A stretch of DNA of 64,000 bases from Bacteroidales bacterium Phil12 (GCA_002633275.1 NWBO01000053.1:122649-186648); one strand, 5' to 3'; positions 53,506 to 63,999 are shown, counted from the stretch's first letter. Program-made: numbers and translations. Notes: generated by a model not told the origin, from the letters alone.

Positions 53506-56500
53506 TTACTTCTTAATCAAAGTTGAAGTCTTGTTGATTTGGTCATTTACAACGCGAATGTAATAAACGCCCTGAGCAAAACTTTCACTATTGATAGTAA
53601 GAACTTGTTGTCCAGTTTGCAAAATATCGCTTGCTACAACTCTACCCCATACATCAGTAACTATTACTCTTGCTGCTTGTGTTAAGCCTTTAACTTCCAA
53701 TGTTGCGTTGGTTGTTGTAGGGTTTGGATATGTTGCAATAACTATACTGTTATCTATATCAATCAATCCACTTTCATCGTCTAATGTCTTGAATGTTGTA
53801 GGAACGAACTCAGATTGTTTTTCTTCGCTACAAATCGAACGAACTTTCACCGTGTAAGTACTACTAGCCGTCAAACCTTCGATAGAATAACTATTCGTTG
53901 TTACTTTTACAGGTTCTGAAATACCTACTTGAACTTCGTAACTATTAGCAGTACCAGTCCAAGTTACAACGGCAGACGTCTGTGTAATTTGACCAACAGT
54001 CAAATCGGTAGGAGCATCACAATCCTCAGCAGCCTCTGGGTCTGTCTTAAATGTTACACTTTGCCATTGGCTGGTCTTACCATTGCCACAATTTGAACGA
54101 ACCATTGCCGTGTAGGTCGTATTGGCTGTCAAATCGGTAAAAGTGTATGTTGTTACGGATATATTTTGAATATTTCCGTTTTCGCCCAACTTAACATCAT
54201 AACCGCTTGCTGTTCCATTCCAAGTAATGGTTGCCGTTGTCTGTGTTGTTGCACTTACAGAAAGAGCCGTAACATCATCACAAGCAATATCCAAAGTTTT
54301 TGCCGTGAATACTGCCGACCAATCAGAAGTTTCTTCATCACAAACAGATTGTACTTTGAAATTGTAGGAAGTATTAGGAGTTAAGCCATTGAAAGTATAA
54401 GAATTTTGCGTTACTTCTATTGGAGTATCGTTATTTTTCTGTACTTTGTATTTAGATGCAGTACCCTCCCAAGAAATTGTCAAAGACGTCGAAGAAGAAT
54501 CTGTCAAAGTAAAATTTGTTGGAGTATTGCAAGGCATCGGTACATTGTCGTTATTGAATATTGTTATATCATCAATAGTAATACCATTGGCATCATTCCC
54601 ATCAAAGAAGAAATTTATTTGATATGTTGCACTTGGATTAGGCAATGCCAAAGTATCAGCAATCATTTCATCTTCCGTTTCTGTTGTGTAAGAAGCCAAC
54701 TCCGTCCATTCGTCTGTAATAGCAGCACGATATTTTACTATAAGGTTATCAATATAATAATAAGCAGTAATATTATACTTGAATGCAAGATGTGGACTGG
54801 TTACCGCAGTTATATCAAACATTGGCGTAATACCATTATCTTTATTACTACTATACATATGGAATAACTCTCCGTCAGTTACATTCCAACCAACATAAGT
54901 CCAACAATCCAAAGCATTATCATTTGAGAAATCTTCAATCCAAGGAGTTGTGTTGGTAACTGTTATAACCGGACACAAAGTTTTGAATGTTAAATTGGTT
55001 GTTTGCGGATTTTGTCCGCCTTCTTCCGAACAAATACCTTCAATATAATATTCATACGAAGTACTCTGCGTTAAATTGGTTAAAGTTGTTTTAGAACTAT
55101 CAGCAACATCAACACTCAACCATTCATCAGTAGAGCCTTCTTCTCTGTAATATAGTTTCCAAGAAGTAATACCATCTCCACCTTGATTCCATGTTATAGT
55201 GGCAGTAGTTTGTGCAGCCTCTACTTTCATACCCACTGCTGTTGGGCAAGCAGGAGCCTTGTCCAAGGTAATATCATCAATAAATATTGAACTATAATTA
55301 ATACCCTTTAATGCGATATATTTATCCCCCTCAGGAGCACCCATTAAAGACATTTCTTTCTTTACATAACTATAACCGTTTTCGCTTATCGTTGATAGAA
55401 CGGTGAAAGTACTTGCATCGGTAGGGTCTGTTAATGTTCCTACTTGTATTTCTGCACTACTACCATAATAACCACCATTTTGCATATAGAAACTTAATTG
55501 CAAATCGCTAATAAATAAACTATCGGTATTGATTTCTTGAAGAACTACCATATCTACATCAACATATCCGGAGAAAGCCAAAAAATGAGAACCACTATTT
55601 GCATAATTAGAATAATCCAATACGCTCGGGCTATCGCTACTCATTCTTTGCCAACAAACAGGAAGAGGATACACCTCTGTTCCTGCTGTATTGTTAGTTT
55701 CAAAATCCCAAATCTTTGGCAAATCGCTTGGATTAATAGGATTGCAGGAAGTTTGGAAATTAAATATTGAGCTTATTGCACTATCTTCCTCATCGCAAAG
55801 CGTTACAATATAATAATCATAATTTGTAGCAGGAGTTAATTCTGAAATAGAAACCTTGTTCTGTGCATCAAACATTATCGCCTCTCCATAATTTGTAGAA
55901 TTTGATGTCTTGTAGTAGAATTTATATGATTTACCTTCTTTGGCATCAATAGTAACCTCAGCAGTAGTAGATGTAATTGTTTCAGATGTTATATCTGCCG
56001 GCAATGTTTCTTGACAATCAGGAACAATCCCCAATGTAAGGTTATCTATATACGCAGAATAATCACTATTAGTAGCATATTTCAAAACAATATATCCGGC
56101 ATCACCTGTATAACCTAAAAATCTAACTGTATATAAAGTATAAGTACCGTTAATTTCAATAGTTGTTATTGTTTCGTAAGTAGTAATATCCGTAGGGTCT
56201 GACATAACTCCAATTTCCATATTTGAAGTACTACCATAATACGCACTATTCTTTGCATAAAAAGTTAACTGCAATGTATCCAAAGGAATTTCAGAATTAA
56301 TTAAAGGCATTATTGCATATCCGTCATAATATGAATTAAAATACAATGAGTTTATCCCCTCATAAGCATCATAATCAGACGTTGATACATAAGGATAGTC
56401 TTCAGGATTATCAACTCTTTGCCAACAAGTAGGCATTGGGCTTGCAGGATTACCGCCATAATTGTTCTGTTCAAAATTCCAAGTAATAGGCAAATCTTCA

Positions 56501-59500
56501 ATATCAATGGCGACACATGACGTTAGCATAGTTTTAACATCCGAAGTCAATGTATCTTCGCCGCAAATAGTAGCAACATAATATTGATAAGCAGTACTAT
56601 GCTGCAAATCACTTATCTCTGCCTGCAAATCGAAAACTTCTGCACTTGTCCATTCTTCTGCACCAACTTGCTTGTAATATACAACATAAGAAGCATCTGC
56701 CTTACCTTTCAAGGTAATGTTTGCAGAATTAGTTGTCGTAGTAGCCGTCGATGATACAGAGACACACTCAGGAGCAAAAGACAATTCCATATTATCAATG
56801 TATATCTCTGACAAATTATTTTCAGGTGTTCTTATAACTATATATGCACCACCTTGGTCATAGTTAGTAAAGTTAAATGTGTATTTTTTGTATGTTGTTG
56901 AAAAATCATCAACAACGTCCCATAAAACAAATTCATCGGCACTTGCAGGATTTGTAGAAATTCCAATCTCCAATTTTGAATACTCATCATAATTTTTCTT
57001 TGCATAAAATGATAGTTGCAAATGATCCATCGTAACACTTTCAGTGTCTATCTGAGCAAGTGCAATATACACAGGATCATTATAAGTTGTACTCTTAAAA
57101 TACAAAAATTTATCACCTTGATAAGCATCTTCTGATGAACTATAAATACGAGCCATATCGGAAGATTGAGAAAAACTCCAACAAGGAGGCAATGGTCTGC
57201 TTAATGTTCCACCTGTAGCTGTGCCTTCAAAATTCCAAGTACAAGGTAAATCTTCGGCAGTTATATTAGCACAAGTAGTTGTAAATACCTTTTTCAAGCC
57301 TTGTACTTCACTTTCATCACTACATACACTTACTATCATATAATCATAAACCGTAGAATGTTTCAAACCACCTTCTATTTGGGCAACACCATCAACAAAC
57401 ATTACAGGTTCTTCCCAAGAAACAGCATTATTTTCTTTGTAATAAAGTTTATATGCAACACCATCGTCAATTTCATCTTCTGCTATTGTAACAGTTGCAC
57501 TATTGATCGTCGTTTCAACAGTAGAATTTTGAATTTTTGCACATGAAGATTTGTATTCAAGGGCTAAGTTATCCATATAGAAGCAACCTGACGAAGTACC
57601 CGGTTTAATAGCAATCCACTTACCTGTCCCGGCATATCCCTCAAACTGTACTTCATAATAAGCATACGAATCATTAATATCTATCGTATCAACGGCCTCA
57701 AATGAAGAAGAATTAGTAGGATCTGTCATCACTCCAAATATCAGAGAAGATGTATTCGAATTGTAATAATCATAAAATGCAAACAGAGAAATTTGCAAAT
57801 CCGAAATACTAATAGAATCAGTATCTATTTCAGGCATTATGGCTATATCATTCGTATAGTCAATTATCAAACTATTTGTACCTTGATAAGCATTATAACT
57901 TGATGTGCTTACATATATAGCGTAAGCGGAGTTACTTATATGCTGCCAACAATTAGGTATCTTATTACTACTACTGCTGGAAAGAGGTACATTACCACTT
58001 TCAAAATCCCAAAATCTTGGTAAATCAGATGCTGTTATAGAAGCACATTCTGTTGTAAATTTAAATATTTTCGAAAAAGCAGTATCCTCGCCGCAAACAG
58101 TAGCGAAGTAATATTGATACTCGGTTGCAGTAGAAAGTCCTGTTAAATTCAATGTTAAATTATTAACATCAACAGGTTCGCTCCAATCAGCCTCATTTAC
58201 CTTTTTGTAATAAGCAACATAACTTGATTCTGGATCTCCCACGACCGTGATTGTTGCCGTAGTCGGCGTAACCGTACTTGTCGCTTGTGAAATCTTAACA
58301 CAGAAGGGTATTTCCTCAACAGTTACATCGTCAAGATATAAGTAATATCCATCATAAGGAGCATATTTTCTCACAAAAGCAATTTGACGATTGCCCGAGT
58401 ATCCTGACAAAGAAATAATGTATTCCTCCCATGCTGCTGGTATAGTTCCGAAGTTTGCTATTTCAGTAAAACCGGCAAGAGCAGAGGTGTCATTAGGATT
58501 AGTAGGTGCTGTTAAAGTTACATCACTGTCTGAAATCCAAACCGAAATCTCATCTAACTCTGATGAAGTACGACTTCTTGCGTAAAACGTTATTTGTTGG
58601 TTACCCGTCAATGCAAGTTTTGGTGTAATCAACCAATCGTTATGACTACTTGACGCATAATCGCTATACATTGTAGCCGATGCGCTTCCACTATTAGAAT
58701 AGTCAGTTGTTCGCCTCCACTTGCAACTATTAGTTGAATTTACATAACCACCATTGAAATTAGACCAACAAAGAGGTGCTGTAACATTATCACTCAAAGC
58801 AGTATTGCTTAACCAATCGTTTTCAAATCCCTCTGTCCAAGGAAACTCTGTTATAGCTTCACATGCTGTTATGAAAGTTTTAACAGCAGTTTGCAACGTA
58901 TCATCTTCTTCGCCGCAAATAATTTCTACATAATAATCATAAATAATTCCTGCTTCCAAATCCTCTATCGTATAAGACAATACATCGTCTGTTGCACTTA
59001 TAGTGATGGGTTCATTGTATTCAGTATCGGTAGATTTTTTGTAATACAGATTATACGTATTAAATTCATACGCATTTGTTGTTAATGTTATTGTAGCAGC
59101 CGTATTTGTCGTAATTGCTACTATACCTGGAACAAGGCAAGTAGGTATAATATAATCAACACCCGATACATCGTCTAACCAAACAGCACCACAGCCTCCG
59201 CTACTACTTTTTTTGAATGCAAGATATATTTCTTCGCCAACATAGTCTTCCAAAGAAATAGCTACGTATGTCCAAACTTCTGCGGTAAAGGTATAATCTC
59301 CCGTTGCCCCGCCATTCCAAACGGTTTCCAATGCAGTAAAGTTTTCCAGTTCTGTATTTGTTGTGGAAACCATTACAGCAAAAGTATCACACAAACTAAA
59401 ATTAGTAGGACTTTCTATCATCAACCAAAACTTAATGCTATCTCCACTTTGTGGGGATAATTTCGGTGTTACAAGCCAACTATCTTTTTGATTTTGATAA

Positions 59501-59739
59501 CCAATAGTCGCAGATTTGTTCCCACTATGAGAATAAGAGTCGTCAATTTCCCAATCGACATAACCCGAAGGGGCAACAAATGTCCAAGGAAACGGAATAC
59601 TTTCGCTTTCAAAACTTTCATTCAAAGGAACTGTTGTTTGCGCGAAACTGCCTGTGAAAGCAAGGAATATTGCCACAAGCAAAAATTTTCTAAGAGATGC
59701 TACAAGCCCTAAGGCTGAGCAAGAACCAATTTTTTTCAT
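53506..59739 (-). CDS. Giant modular T9SS adhesin (cleaved-adhesin/choice-of-anchor J and FN3)
   Basis: A 2077-residue surface protein. Signal peptide to about residue 34 (LAFTGSFAQ). Then about seven jelly-roll modules of the cleaved-adhesin/choice-of-anchor J kind alternate with FN3 domains; marks are SWLVTPKLSP, DWLITPKLAL, and DLPxxWxFE followed by P-P-CW in modules 3-6, each closing with a (Y/I)(L/M)D(D/N)(V/L) strand. Modules 3-6 are near tandem copies of about 280 residues. Three FN3 domains in a row precede a T9SS sorting domain (ATYPNPTTTNATLEVKGL to TSTLIKK). By family knowledge cleaved-adhesin modules of gingipains and HagA bind host proteins and heme. Single-gene unit. Confidence 0.88.
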   Translation of the reverse strand: MKKIGSCSALGLVASLRKFLLVAIFLAFTGSFAQTTVPLNESFESESIPFPWTFVAPSGYVDWEIDDSYSHSGNKSATIGYQNQKDSWLVTPKLSPQSGDSIKFWLMIESPTNFSLCDTFAVMVSTTNTELENFTALETVWNGGATGDYTFTAEVWTYVAISLEDYVGEEIYLAFKKSSSGGCGAVWLDDVSGVDYIIPTCLVPGIVAITTNTAATITLTTNAYEFNTYNLYYKKSTDTEYNEPITISATDDVLSYTIEDLEAGIIYDYYVEIICGEEDDTLQTAVKTFITACEAITEFPWTEGFENDWLSNTALSDNVTAPLCWSNFNGGYVNSTNSCKWRRTTDYSNSGSASATMYSDYASSSHNDWLITPKLALTGNQQITFYARSRTSSELDEISVWISDSDVTLTAPTNPNDTSALAGFTEIANFGTIPAAWEEYIISLSGYSGNRQIAFVRKYAPYDGYYLYLDDVTVEEIPFCVKISQATSTVTPTTATITVVGDPESSYVAYYKKVNEADWSEPVDVNNLTLNLTGLSTATEYQYYFATVCGEDTAFSKIFKFTTECASITASDLPRFWDFESGNVPLSSSSSNKIPNCWQHISNSAYAIYVSTSSYNAYQGTNSLIIDYTNDIAIMPEIDTDSISISDLQISLFAFYDYYNSNTSSLIFGVMTDPTNSSSFEAVDTIDINDSYAYYEVQFEGYAGTGKWIAIKPGTSSGCFYMDNLALEYKSSCAKIQNSTVETTINSATVTIAEDEIDDGVAYKLYYKENNAVSWEEPVMFVDGVAQIEGGLKHSTVYDYMIVSVCSDESEVQGLKKVFTTTCANITAEDLPCTWNFEGTATGGTLSRPLPPCWSFSQSSDMARIYSSSEDAYQGDKFLYFKSTTYNDPVYIALAQIDTESVTMDHLQLSFYAKKNYDEYSKLEIGISTNPASADEFVLWDVVDDFSTTYKKYTFNFTNYDQGGAYIVIRTPENNLSEIYIDNMELSFAPECVSVSSTATTTTNSANITLKGKADASYVVYYKQVGAEEWTSAEVFDLQAEISDLQHSTAYQYYVATICGEDTLTSDVKTMLTSCVAIDIEDLPITWNFEQNNYGGNPASPMPTCWQRVDNPEDYPYVSTSDYDAYEGINSLYFNSYYDGYAIMPLINSEIPLDTLQLTFYAKNSAYYGSTSNMEIGVMSDPTDITTYETITTIEINGTYTLYTVRFLGYTGDAGYIVLKYATNSDYSAYIDNLTLGIVPDCQETLPADITSETITSTTAEVTIDAKEGKSYKFYYKTSNSTNYGEAIMFDAQNKVSISELTPATNYDYYIVTLCDEEDSAISSIFNFQTSCNPINPSDLPKIWDFETNNTAGTEVYPLPVCWQRMSSDSPSVLDYSNYANSGSHFLAFSGYVDVDMVVLQEINTDSLFISDLQLSFYMQNGGYYGSSAEIQVGTLTDPTDASTFTVLSTISENGYSYVKKEMSLMGAPEGDKYIALKGINYSSIFIDDITLDKAPACPTAVGMKVEAAQTTATITWNQGGDGITSWKLYYREEGSTDEWLSVDVADSSKTTLTNLTQSTSYEYYIEGICSEEGGQNPQTTNLTFKTLCPVITVTNTTPWIEDFSNDNALDCWTYVGWNVTDGELFHMYSSNKDNGITPMFDITAVTSPHLAFKYNITAYYYIDNLIVKYRAAITDEWTELASYTTETEDEMIADTLALPNPSATYQINFFFDGNDANGITIDDITIFNNDNVPMPCNTPTNFTLTDSSSTSLTISWEGTASKYKVQKNNDTPIEVTQNSYTFNGLTPNTSYNFKVQSVCDEETSDWSAVFTAKTLDIACDDVTALSVSATTQTTATITWNGTASGYDVKLGENGNIQNISVTTYTFTDLTANTTYTAMVRSNCGNGKTSQWQSVTFKTDPEAAEDCDAPTDLTVGQITQTSAVVTWTGTANSYEVQVGISEPVKVTTNSYSIEGLTASSTYTVKVRSICSEEKQSEFVPTTFKTLDDESGLIDIDNSIVIATYPNPTTTNATLEVKGLTQAARVIVTDVWGRVVASDILQTGQQVLTINSESFAQGVYYIRVVNDQINKTSTLIKK

Positions 59740-59800
59740 TTTTGAAATAGTATTAATTATACATTTATGTTAATTTTAGTCTCTTCTATTTTTTTAAGTT

Positions 59801-59834
59801 CAAAATTAGTATAAGTCTATATCATAGAAACAAA
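59801..59834 (-). promoter_or_regulatory. Probable promoter of the giant adhesin gene
   Basis: On the minus strand, TTTG at 59831-59834, 22 bases, then TAATTTTG at 59801-59808, 62 bases before the start. Confidence 0.55.
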
Positions 59835-59896
59835 CTCAAATGCAAAGTTGCAAATTTTTAATAAAACCCCCAAATTTTTCAACTCTTTTTTTACTA

Positions 59897-59910
59897 CCCC
59901 CCCCCCCCCC
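59897..59910. repeat. G14/C14 homopolymer tract
   Basis: Fourteen C on the plus strand (G14 on the minus strand), about 62 bases upstream of the -33 box of the giant adhesin promoter, in very AT-rich DNA. Such tracts change length by slippage and are a usual basis of phase variation. Confidence 0.8.
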
Positions 59911-60069
59911 GAAAAAATTGTTCAAAGCCTTATATATTATTGAATAACATCAGAATAAGATTTAATTCTATTAAAATAAAAAAATGAAATTTTCAAAAAA
60001 TTTATTGAATAAATTTATCGTTTTAACGAATTTATTATTCATAAAGAACGATTTTTCAAAAAAAATTGT

Positions 60070-60205
60070 CAAGATGAGTATAATTTTATTAATGTGTGAA
60101 GTAAATTTTTAATGGCTCACCTATTTTATTGATGTTTAATAAAAATTTACTGATGTTTAACACTAATTTGCTAATGTTAAACATTATTTTTTTAATACCT
60201 CCTAA
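60070..60205. repeat. 21-base phased dispersed repeat array
   Basis: TGTTTAA or TGTTAAA at 60133, 60154 and 60175 in exact 21-base steps, with degenerate units at 60112 and 60196. It lies downstream of porQ, in the 566-base gap before the giant adhesin gene. Confidence 0.8.
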
Positions 60206-60305
60206 AATTTTATCCCATGTATATATCCATTTTTGAAAACATACACGATGCCTCTGAAAAATGCTTTTTCTTTTCGGATTAATAAAAAAATGTGTGTTAA
60301 AAAGA

Positions 60306-61343
60306 TTATCTAAAAGAATAACCTAAGGTAATATAATTTGGGGAACCGTAGTTATGATATTCATTTCTCGCATAAGAAAGCGAGAAATTCTTCCACTTGA
60401 TGCCCAATCCGTAGGACAAACCAGCAAGTGAGAAAGCATCATCAACTTTCATCTCTTGATGTCTTCGCCACGAATAACCGACACTCAAAAACCAAGTATC
60501 AGACGGAACAATATCCAACGCAAATTGCAAGTGTCTGAATCCTTTATCCAAAAATGCTGCAAAGCCACTCTCCTTTTCAATCGTGCCGTCCATAGAAACA
60601 TTATCACGAGGGTTCAAAGCATCGTTCTCTCTAATATTCCACCTCGTCAAATTGTCGGCAACTATATACAAAATAAGGGGAGCATGTGAAAATTTCTTGG
60701 AAAAGCCCAACTGTAAATCCGTAGGTAATGTATCTCTTACGTTATTAAAAGACTTTATCTGCTTACCTATATTCTTCAAAATTAATGAAGCCTGCCAAGT
60801 TTTGTTAGGATTGTAATATGTTGCCGCAATATCAAACGCCAAAGAGAATGAAGAATACGTCTCATATTTTGAAAACAAAGGCTTGAACGTTGCACCCAAA
60901 TAAAGATTTTTCTCTATCTGCATTCCATAAGATAACGTCAGCATAAACTCATTGACATAAAACGTTCCATTGACATCACCATTAATCTCGGTTTGTGCAA
61001 AACTGCCGTAATTTATATATTGCAAACCAAAACCGAAATTACCTATTTTATCGAACTTATGAGCGAACGCCAAAGCGGCTTGATAAGTGCTACCGAACAA
61101 ATCGGTATAAGTCAAAGAGGCGTTATTGTTCAAAGAATCGTTCAGTATCGAAGGATTTGTCAAAGCCGATGCCACATCAGTGGTAAAACGAGGCATAAAA
61201 CTCAATCCTTTCGCCGTCATCGGAGCAGAGTTATATAAATTAAGCACTGCAAAAGCGTCATTGCCGACAGTACTTTGTGCCTTCGATGATAAAGATGCGA
61301 TAAAAATTGTAGATAGTAATATTATCGTTTGTTTTAATGACAT
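60306..61343 (-). CDS. porQ: Type IX secretion system protein PorQ
   Basis: A 345-residue outer membrane barrel protein from ATG 61343 (MSLKQTIILLSTIFIASLSS signal; an upstream ATG at 61367 is less likely). The mature start STVGNDAFAVLNLYNSAPMT, ARxTALGG-like opening, DNLTRWNIRE and the last strands YGLGIKWKNFSLSYARNEYH and YITLGYSFR match PorQ. By family knowledge PorQ works with PorU, PorV and PorZ in the attachment complex that anchors T9SS cargo on the cell surface. Those genes are not in the window. Confidence 0.85.
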   Translation of the reverse strand: MSLKQTIILLSTIFIASLSSKAQSTVGNDAFAVLNLYNSAPMTAKGLSFMPRFTTDVASALTNPSILNDSLNNNASLTYTDLFGSTYQAALAFAHKFDKIGNFGFGLQYINYGSFAQTEINGDVNGTFYVNEFMLTLSYGMQIEKNLYLGATFKPLFSKYETYSSFSLAFDIAATYYNPNKTWQASLILKNIGKQIKSFNNVRDTLPTDLQLGFSKKFSHAPLILYIVADNLTRWNIRENDALNPRDNVSMDGTIEKESGFAAFLDKGFRHLQFALDIVPSDTWFLSVGYSWRRHQEMKVDDAFSLAGLSYGLGIKWKNFSLSYARNEYHNYGSPNYITLGYSFR

Positions 61344-61555
61344 TTTCAAAAAAGTTTGCAACAACATAATAAACTCAAATTTTACAATTTTATTATAAAT
61401 AAGATAAAGAAATATTGATTAATGTGCATTCTTTTGATATAATATTGTTGATTGCAGGCAGTGAAACCGTAGTATAAATACAAGTATTCATTATAATATG
61501 TCGGATAATAAAAATAATAACATCGTTTTTTGAAAAAATATTTATTTAAGTCAGA

Positions 61556-61622
61556 AAAATAGTTTCAGTGATTAGTAAAATAGTGTTAGTGATTATTTTA
61601 TTAGTGTTAAACATCAATAAAG
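61556..61622. repeat. 21-base phased dispersed repeat array
   Basis: GTGATTA at 61568 and 61589, 21 bases apart, followed by AGTGTTAAACATCAATAAAG at 61603. It lies between porQ and the T9SS cargo gene upstream. Confidence 0.75.
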
Positions 61623-61767
61623 CGAAAAGTAATAACAAAATAATTTAATAAGAAAGTATTTTTCAAACAAGTCATTTTACAATAATGAAAAATAAGAATA
61701 AGAAGAAAAATTCATTTCTCAAAAATTCATCTACCTGTTTCATCGAACTTTCAAGTAACAAAACAAA

Positions 61768-61797
61768 AAAGAAGTGGCACTTTCGCACCACTTCTTT
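61768..61797 (-). terminator. Terminator of the T9SS cargo gene at the window end
   Basis: Stem AAAGAAGTGG / CCACTTCTTT is followed on the minus strand by T6. Confidence 0.8.
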
Positions 61798-61818
61798 AAG
61801 TATTAATTAAGTTAAATC

Positions 61819-63999
61819 TTATTTTACAATCAATTTAACATTGCTTGAAGCCTTATCTGTAATCATCTGAATTACGTAAATTCCTCTTTGCAGATTTTGA
61901 ACATCAAGAACCTGAGTGTGTGTTCCTTTTGCTTGACGTCCGCCGTCAAATTGAGAAACCTCTCTACCATTCAAATCAACCAAACGGAATGTTACGTTTG
62001 CTGCATCATTCAAAGTGTAAGCTATTGTAGTCTCGCTGGCAGCAGGGTTAGGATAAACTGCGATAGATATATTTGAAGAATTTCCGTTTTCAACATCTAC
62101 CAAAGCAACATTTGATTCGATAGGAATTGTATCTTGGAAATCGGTATTTCTCATTATACCTCTACCATAGGTAGCAGCATAGATAACGCCAGTATTCTTT
62201 GTTGCCTCAAAGGTTGTAAGTTCTGAATTTTGTCCGGTATATGAGTAATAAGTCCATTTAGGAAGTTTTTTAGTCTGTTGCCACAAATCATAAACAGGAA
62301 CACTTGGCATATTTTCATTATCAGAAACCCATTGACCATTTGCTCTATAATATATACCGTCATCACTACCTACATAAATTCTTCCACTTGGATTTGTTTT
62401 ACCTGCATTAACGCTTTCGTACAAACCACTAAATACAGGTTTTTCTTTTGAAACGGTTTCACCGTTTCTATTAATTGTCAAACTAATATCACTAAACGAT
62501 ACGCTGCTTGCTTCGTCCAAAGCATTAACAGTCTGCATAACGTTAGCAGCATTTGAAGAGCCTTCAAAAGTTAGAAGAACGTTATTTATGTTTTGAGGGT
62601 CGCAAACAATTGCAGATATAGGACGATTGAAAGTTCCTATAACAGCTGTATTATCTTTAAACTTTTCAACATCGACATCATTACCTCTGAATATCTCATC
62701 CTTATTTATAGCAACATCATTCAAACCTGTTATTCTTACAAGAGTTGTGTTAGTATAAGCTGTAAATGATGAATAATTATCAATTGCAAGATATGCAGTG
62801 TTTCCGTCAGCAGACATTGCAACTGCATTGATACGTGTATTCATTGTTGAATAATCATCAGAAGAAGATTGTGCTCCTGTTCTATAAACTTTTGCCCAAG
62901 TCAATTGTCCCCATCTCTGTTCTGCGGCAGCAGTAGGGTCAATAGTTTTTGAGAAGTCCATGATTTTGCCACATATAAACGCACCTCTGTTAGTTGCTAC
63001 CAATGTTCTTGCTTGAACAGATTGAGGAATTTTCATTTCAAAATCAGATAATTTTTCAAACAAAGTGTCTCCCGTAGTTTTTCTGTAAGAATCAGGATCA
63101 ACAGTAACCAAATCAGAAGCATGCATAACGTGGAAGAATGGATAAGACAAATTACCACTCTCAACCAAAATTGTATCCCCGTCAAAAACAAAAGTTCCGT
63201 CTATCATTTCAAGATTACAAAGGCTATCCTTTTCGACTTCTTGTTCACCTTCTTCCTTAACCTTAACTTTTCTCCAACCTCTAAGCAATGTATGTTCTCC
63301 AACAGAAACGACAATACTATCAATTGAATTGTCCATATCAAAAGATTCCCAATAAGCAATAGGAGTGTTGAATTGGTCAAAATTATAATCGGAAATCATA
63401 GGCGCTATCAACAATGATTGAGCAACTGCACCAGTATCTCCATAAGTCCAAGTTTGGTCATCTATTGCATCATAATCTCCACCATTGCTATATGTTCTTG
63501 CAATGTTCGTTCCCGGACGAGCAAGTAAAACCGGTTTTCTTATTAAAGGTGTTGTTTTGTATATTGCAGAAGCATTAACAGAACTACCGGAGTAAGTGTA
63601 GTCGTTAAAGTCGCCACCATAATATGTAGGCAAATTTGTTTTGCTACTTAATAAAGGATAGTTAGGATTATTGATAGACCAAACCTTAAAGCCTCTTTGA
63701 ACCGTATCTTTTGCAGTTGGAATATAAACAATAGCATTGGATTGTGTTGCAGCAAACACTGAACCGTCAGCCGTTGCAGTTACATCATAAGTTTGTAGAT
63801 TGTTCATACCCTGAGAACTTGGCCACCATCTATATACACCCAATATTGTGTCGTAAGAACGAACGAATACTCCCATATCAGAAGTTACAAGAGTAAATAA
63901 TGAATCGTAAGCAGTCATTGCAGCTGATTTCTTTTCAGGCATAAACAATATATTATTTATGTTAATACCTACGCCATTACCCGCTGTATCCAAATCCAT
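61819..63999 (-). CDS. T9SS cargo protein, 3' part (5' end beyond the window)
   Basis: At least 726 residues are encoded here; there is no signal peptide, so the gene very probably starts beyond the window edge. The body suggests beta-propeller blades: repeated segments such as GVFVRSYDTILGVYRWWPSS, GSVFAATQSNAIVYIP, RIYVGSDDGIYYRANGQW and TGVIYAATYGRGIMRN, the last being like sortilin/BNR propellers. The end is a T9SS sorting domain (IAVYPNPAASETTIAYTL to SSNVKLIVK). Ligand or enzyme activity is not visible. Confidence 0.82.
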   Translation of the reverse strand: MDLDTAGNGVGININNILFMPEKKSAAMTAYDSLFTLVTSDMGVFVRSYDTILGVYRWWPSSQGMNNLQTYDVTATADGSVFAATQSNAIVYIPTAKDTVQRGFKVWSINNPNYPLLSSKTNLPTYYGGDFNDYTYSGSSVNASAIYKTTPLIRKPVLLARPGTNIARTYSNGGDYDAIDDQTWTYGDTGAVAQSLLIAPMISDYNFDQFNTPIAYWESFDMDNSIDSIVVSVGEHTLLRGWRKVKVKEEGEQEVEKDSLCNLEMIDGTFVFDGDTILVESGNLSYPFFHVMHASDLVTVDPDSYRKTTGDTLFEKLSDFEMKIPQSVQARTLVATNRGAFICGKIMDFSKTIDPTAAAEQRWGQLTWAKVYRTGAQSSSDDYSTMNTRINAVAMSADGNTAYLAIDNYSSFTAYTNTTLVRITGLNDVAINKDEIFRGNDVDVEKFKDNTAVIGTFNRPISAIVCDPQNINNVLLTFEGSSNAANVMQTVNALDEASSVSFSDISLTINRNGETVSKEKPVFSGLYESVNAGKTNPSGRIYVGSDDGIYYRANGQWVSDNENMPSVPVYDLWQQTKKLPKWTYYSYTGQNSELTTFEATKNTGVIYAATYGRGIMRNTDFQDTIPIESNVALVDVENGNSSNISIAVYPNPAASETTIAYTLNDAANVTFRLVDLNGREVSQFDGGRQAKGTHTQVLDVQNLQRGIYVIQMITDKASSNVKLIVK

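Noticed and set aside
10861-61622. CRISPR array as an explanation of the regularly spaced repeats
   Set aside because: The repeat period is only 21 bases, the spacers are AT-rich and not unique, the arrays are scattered, and no cas gene is present.
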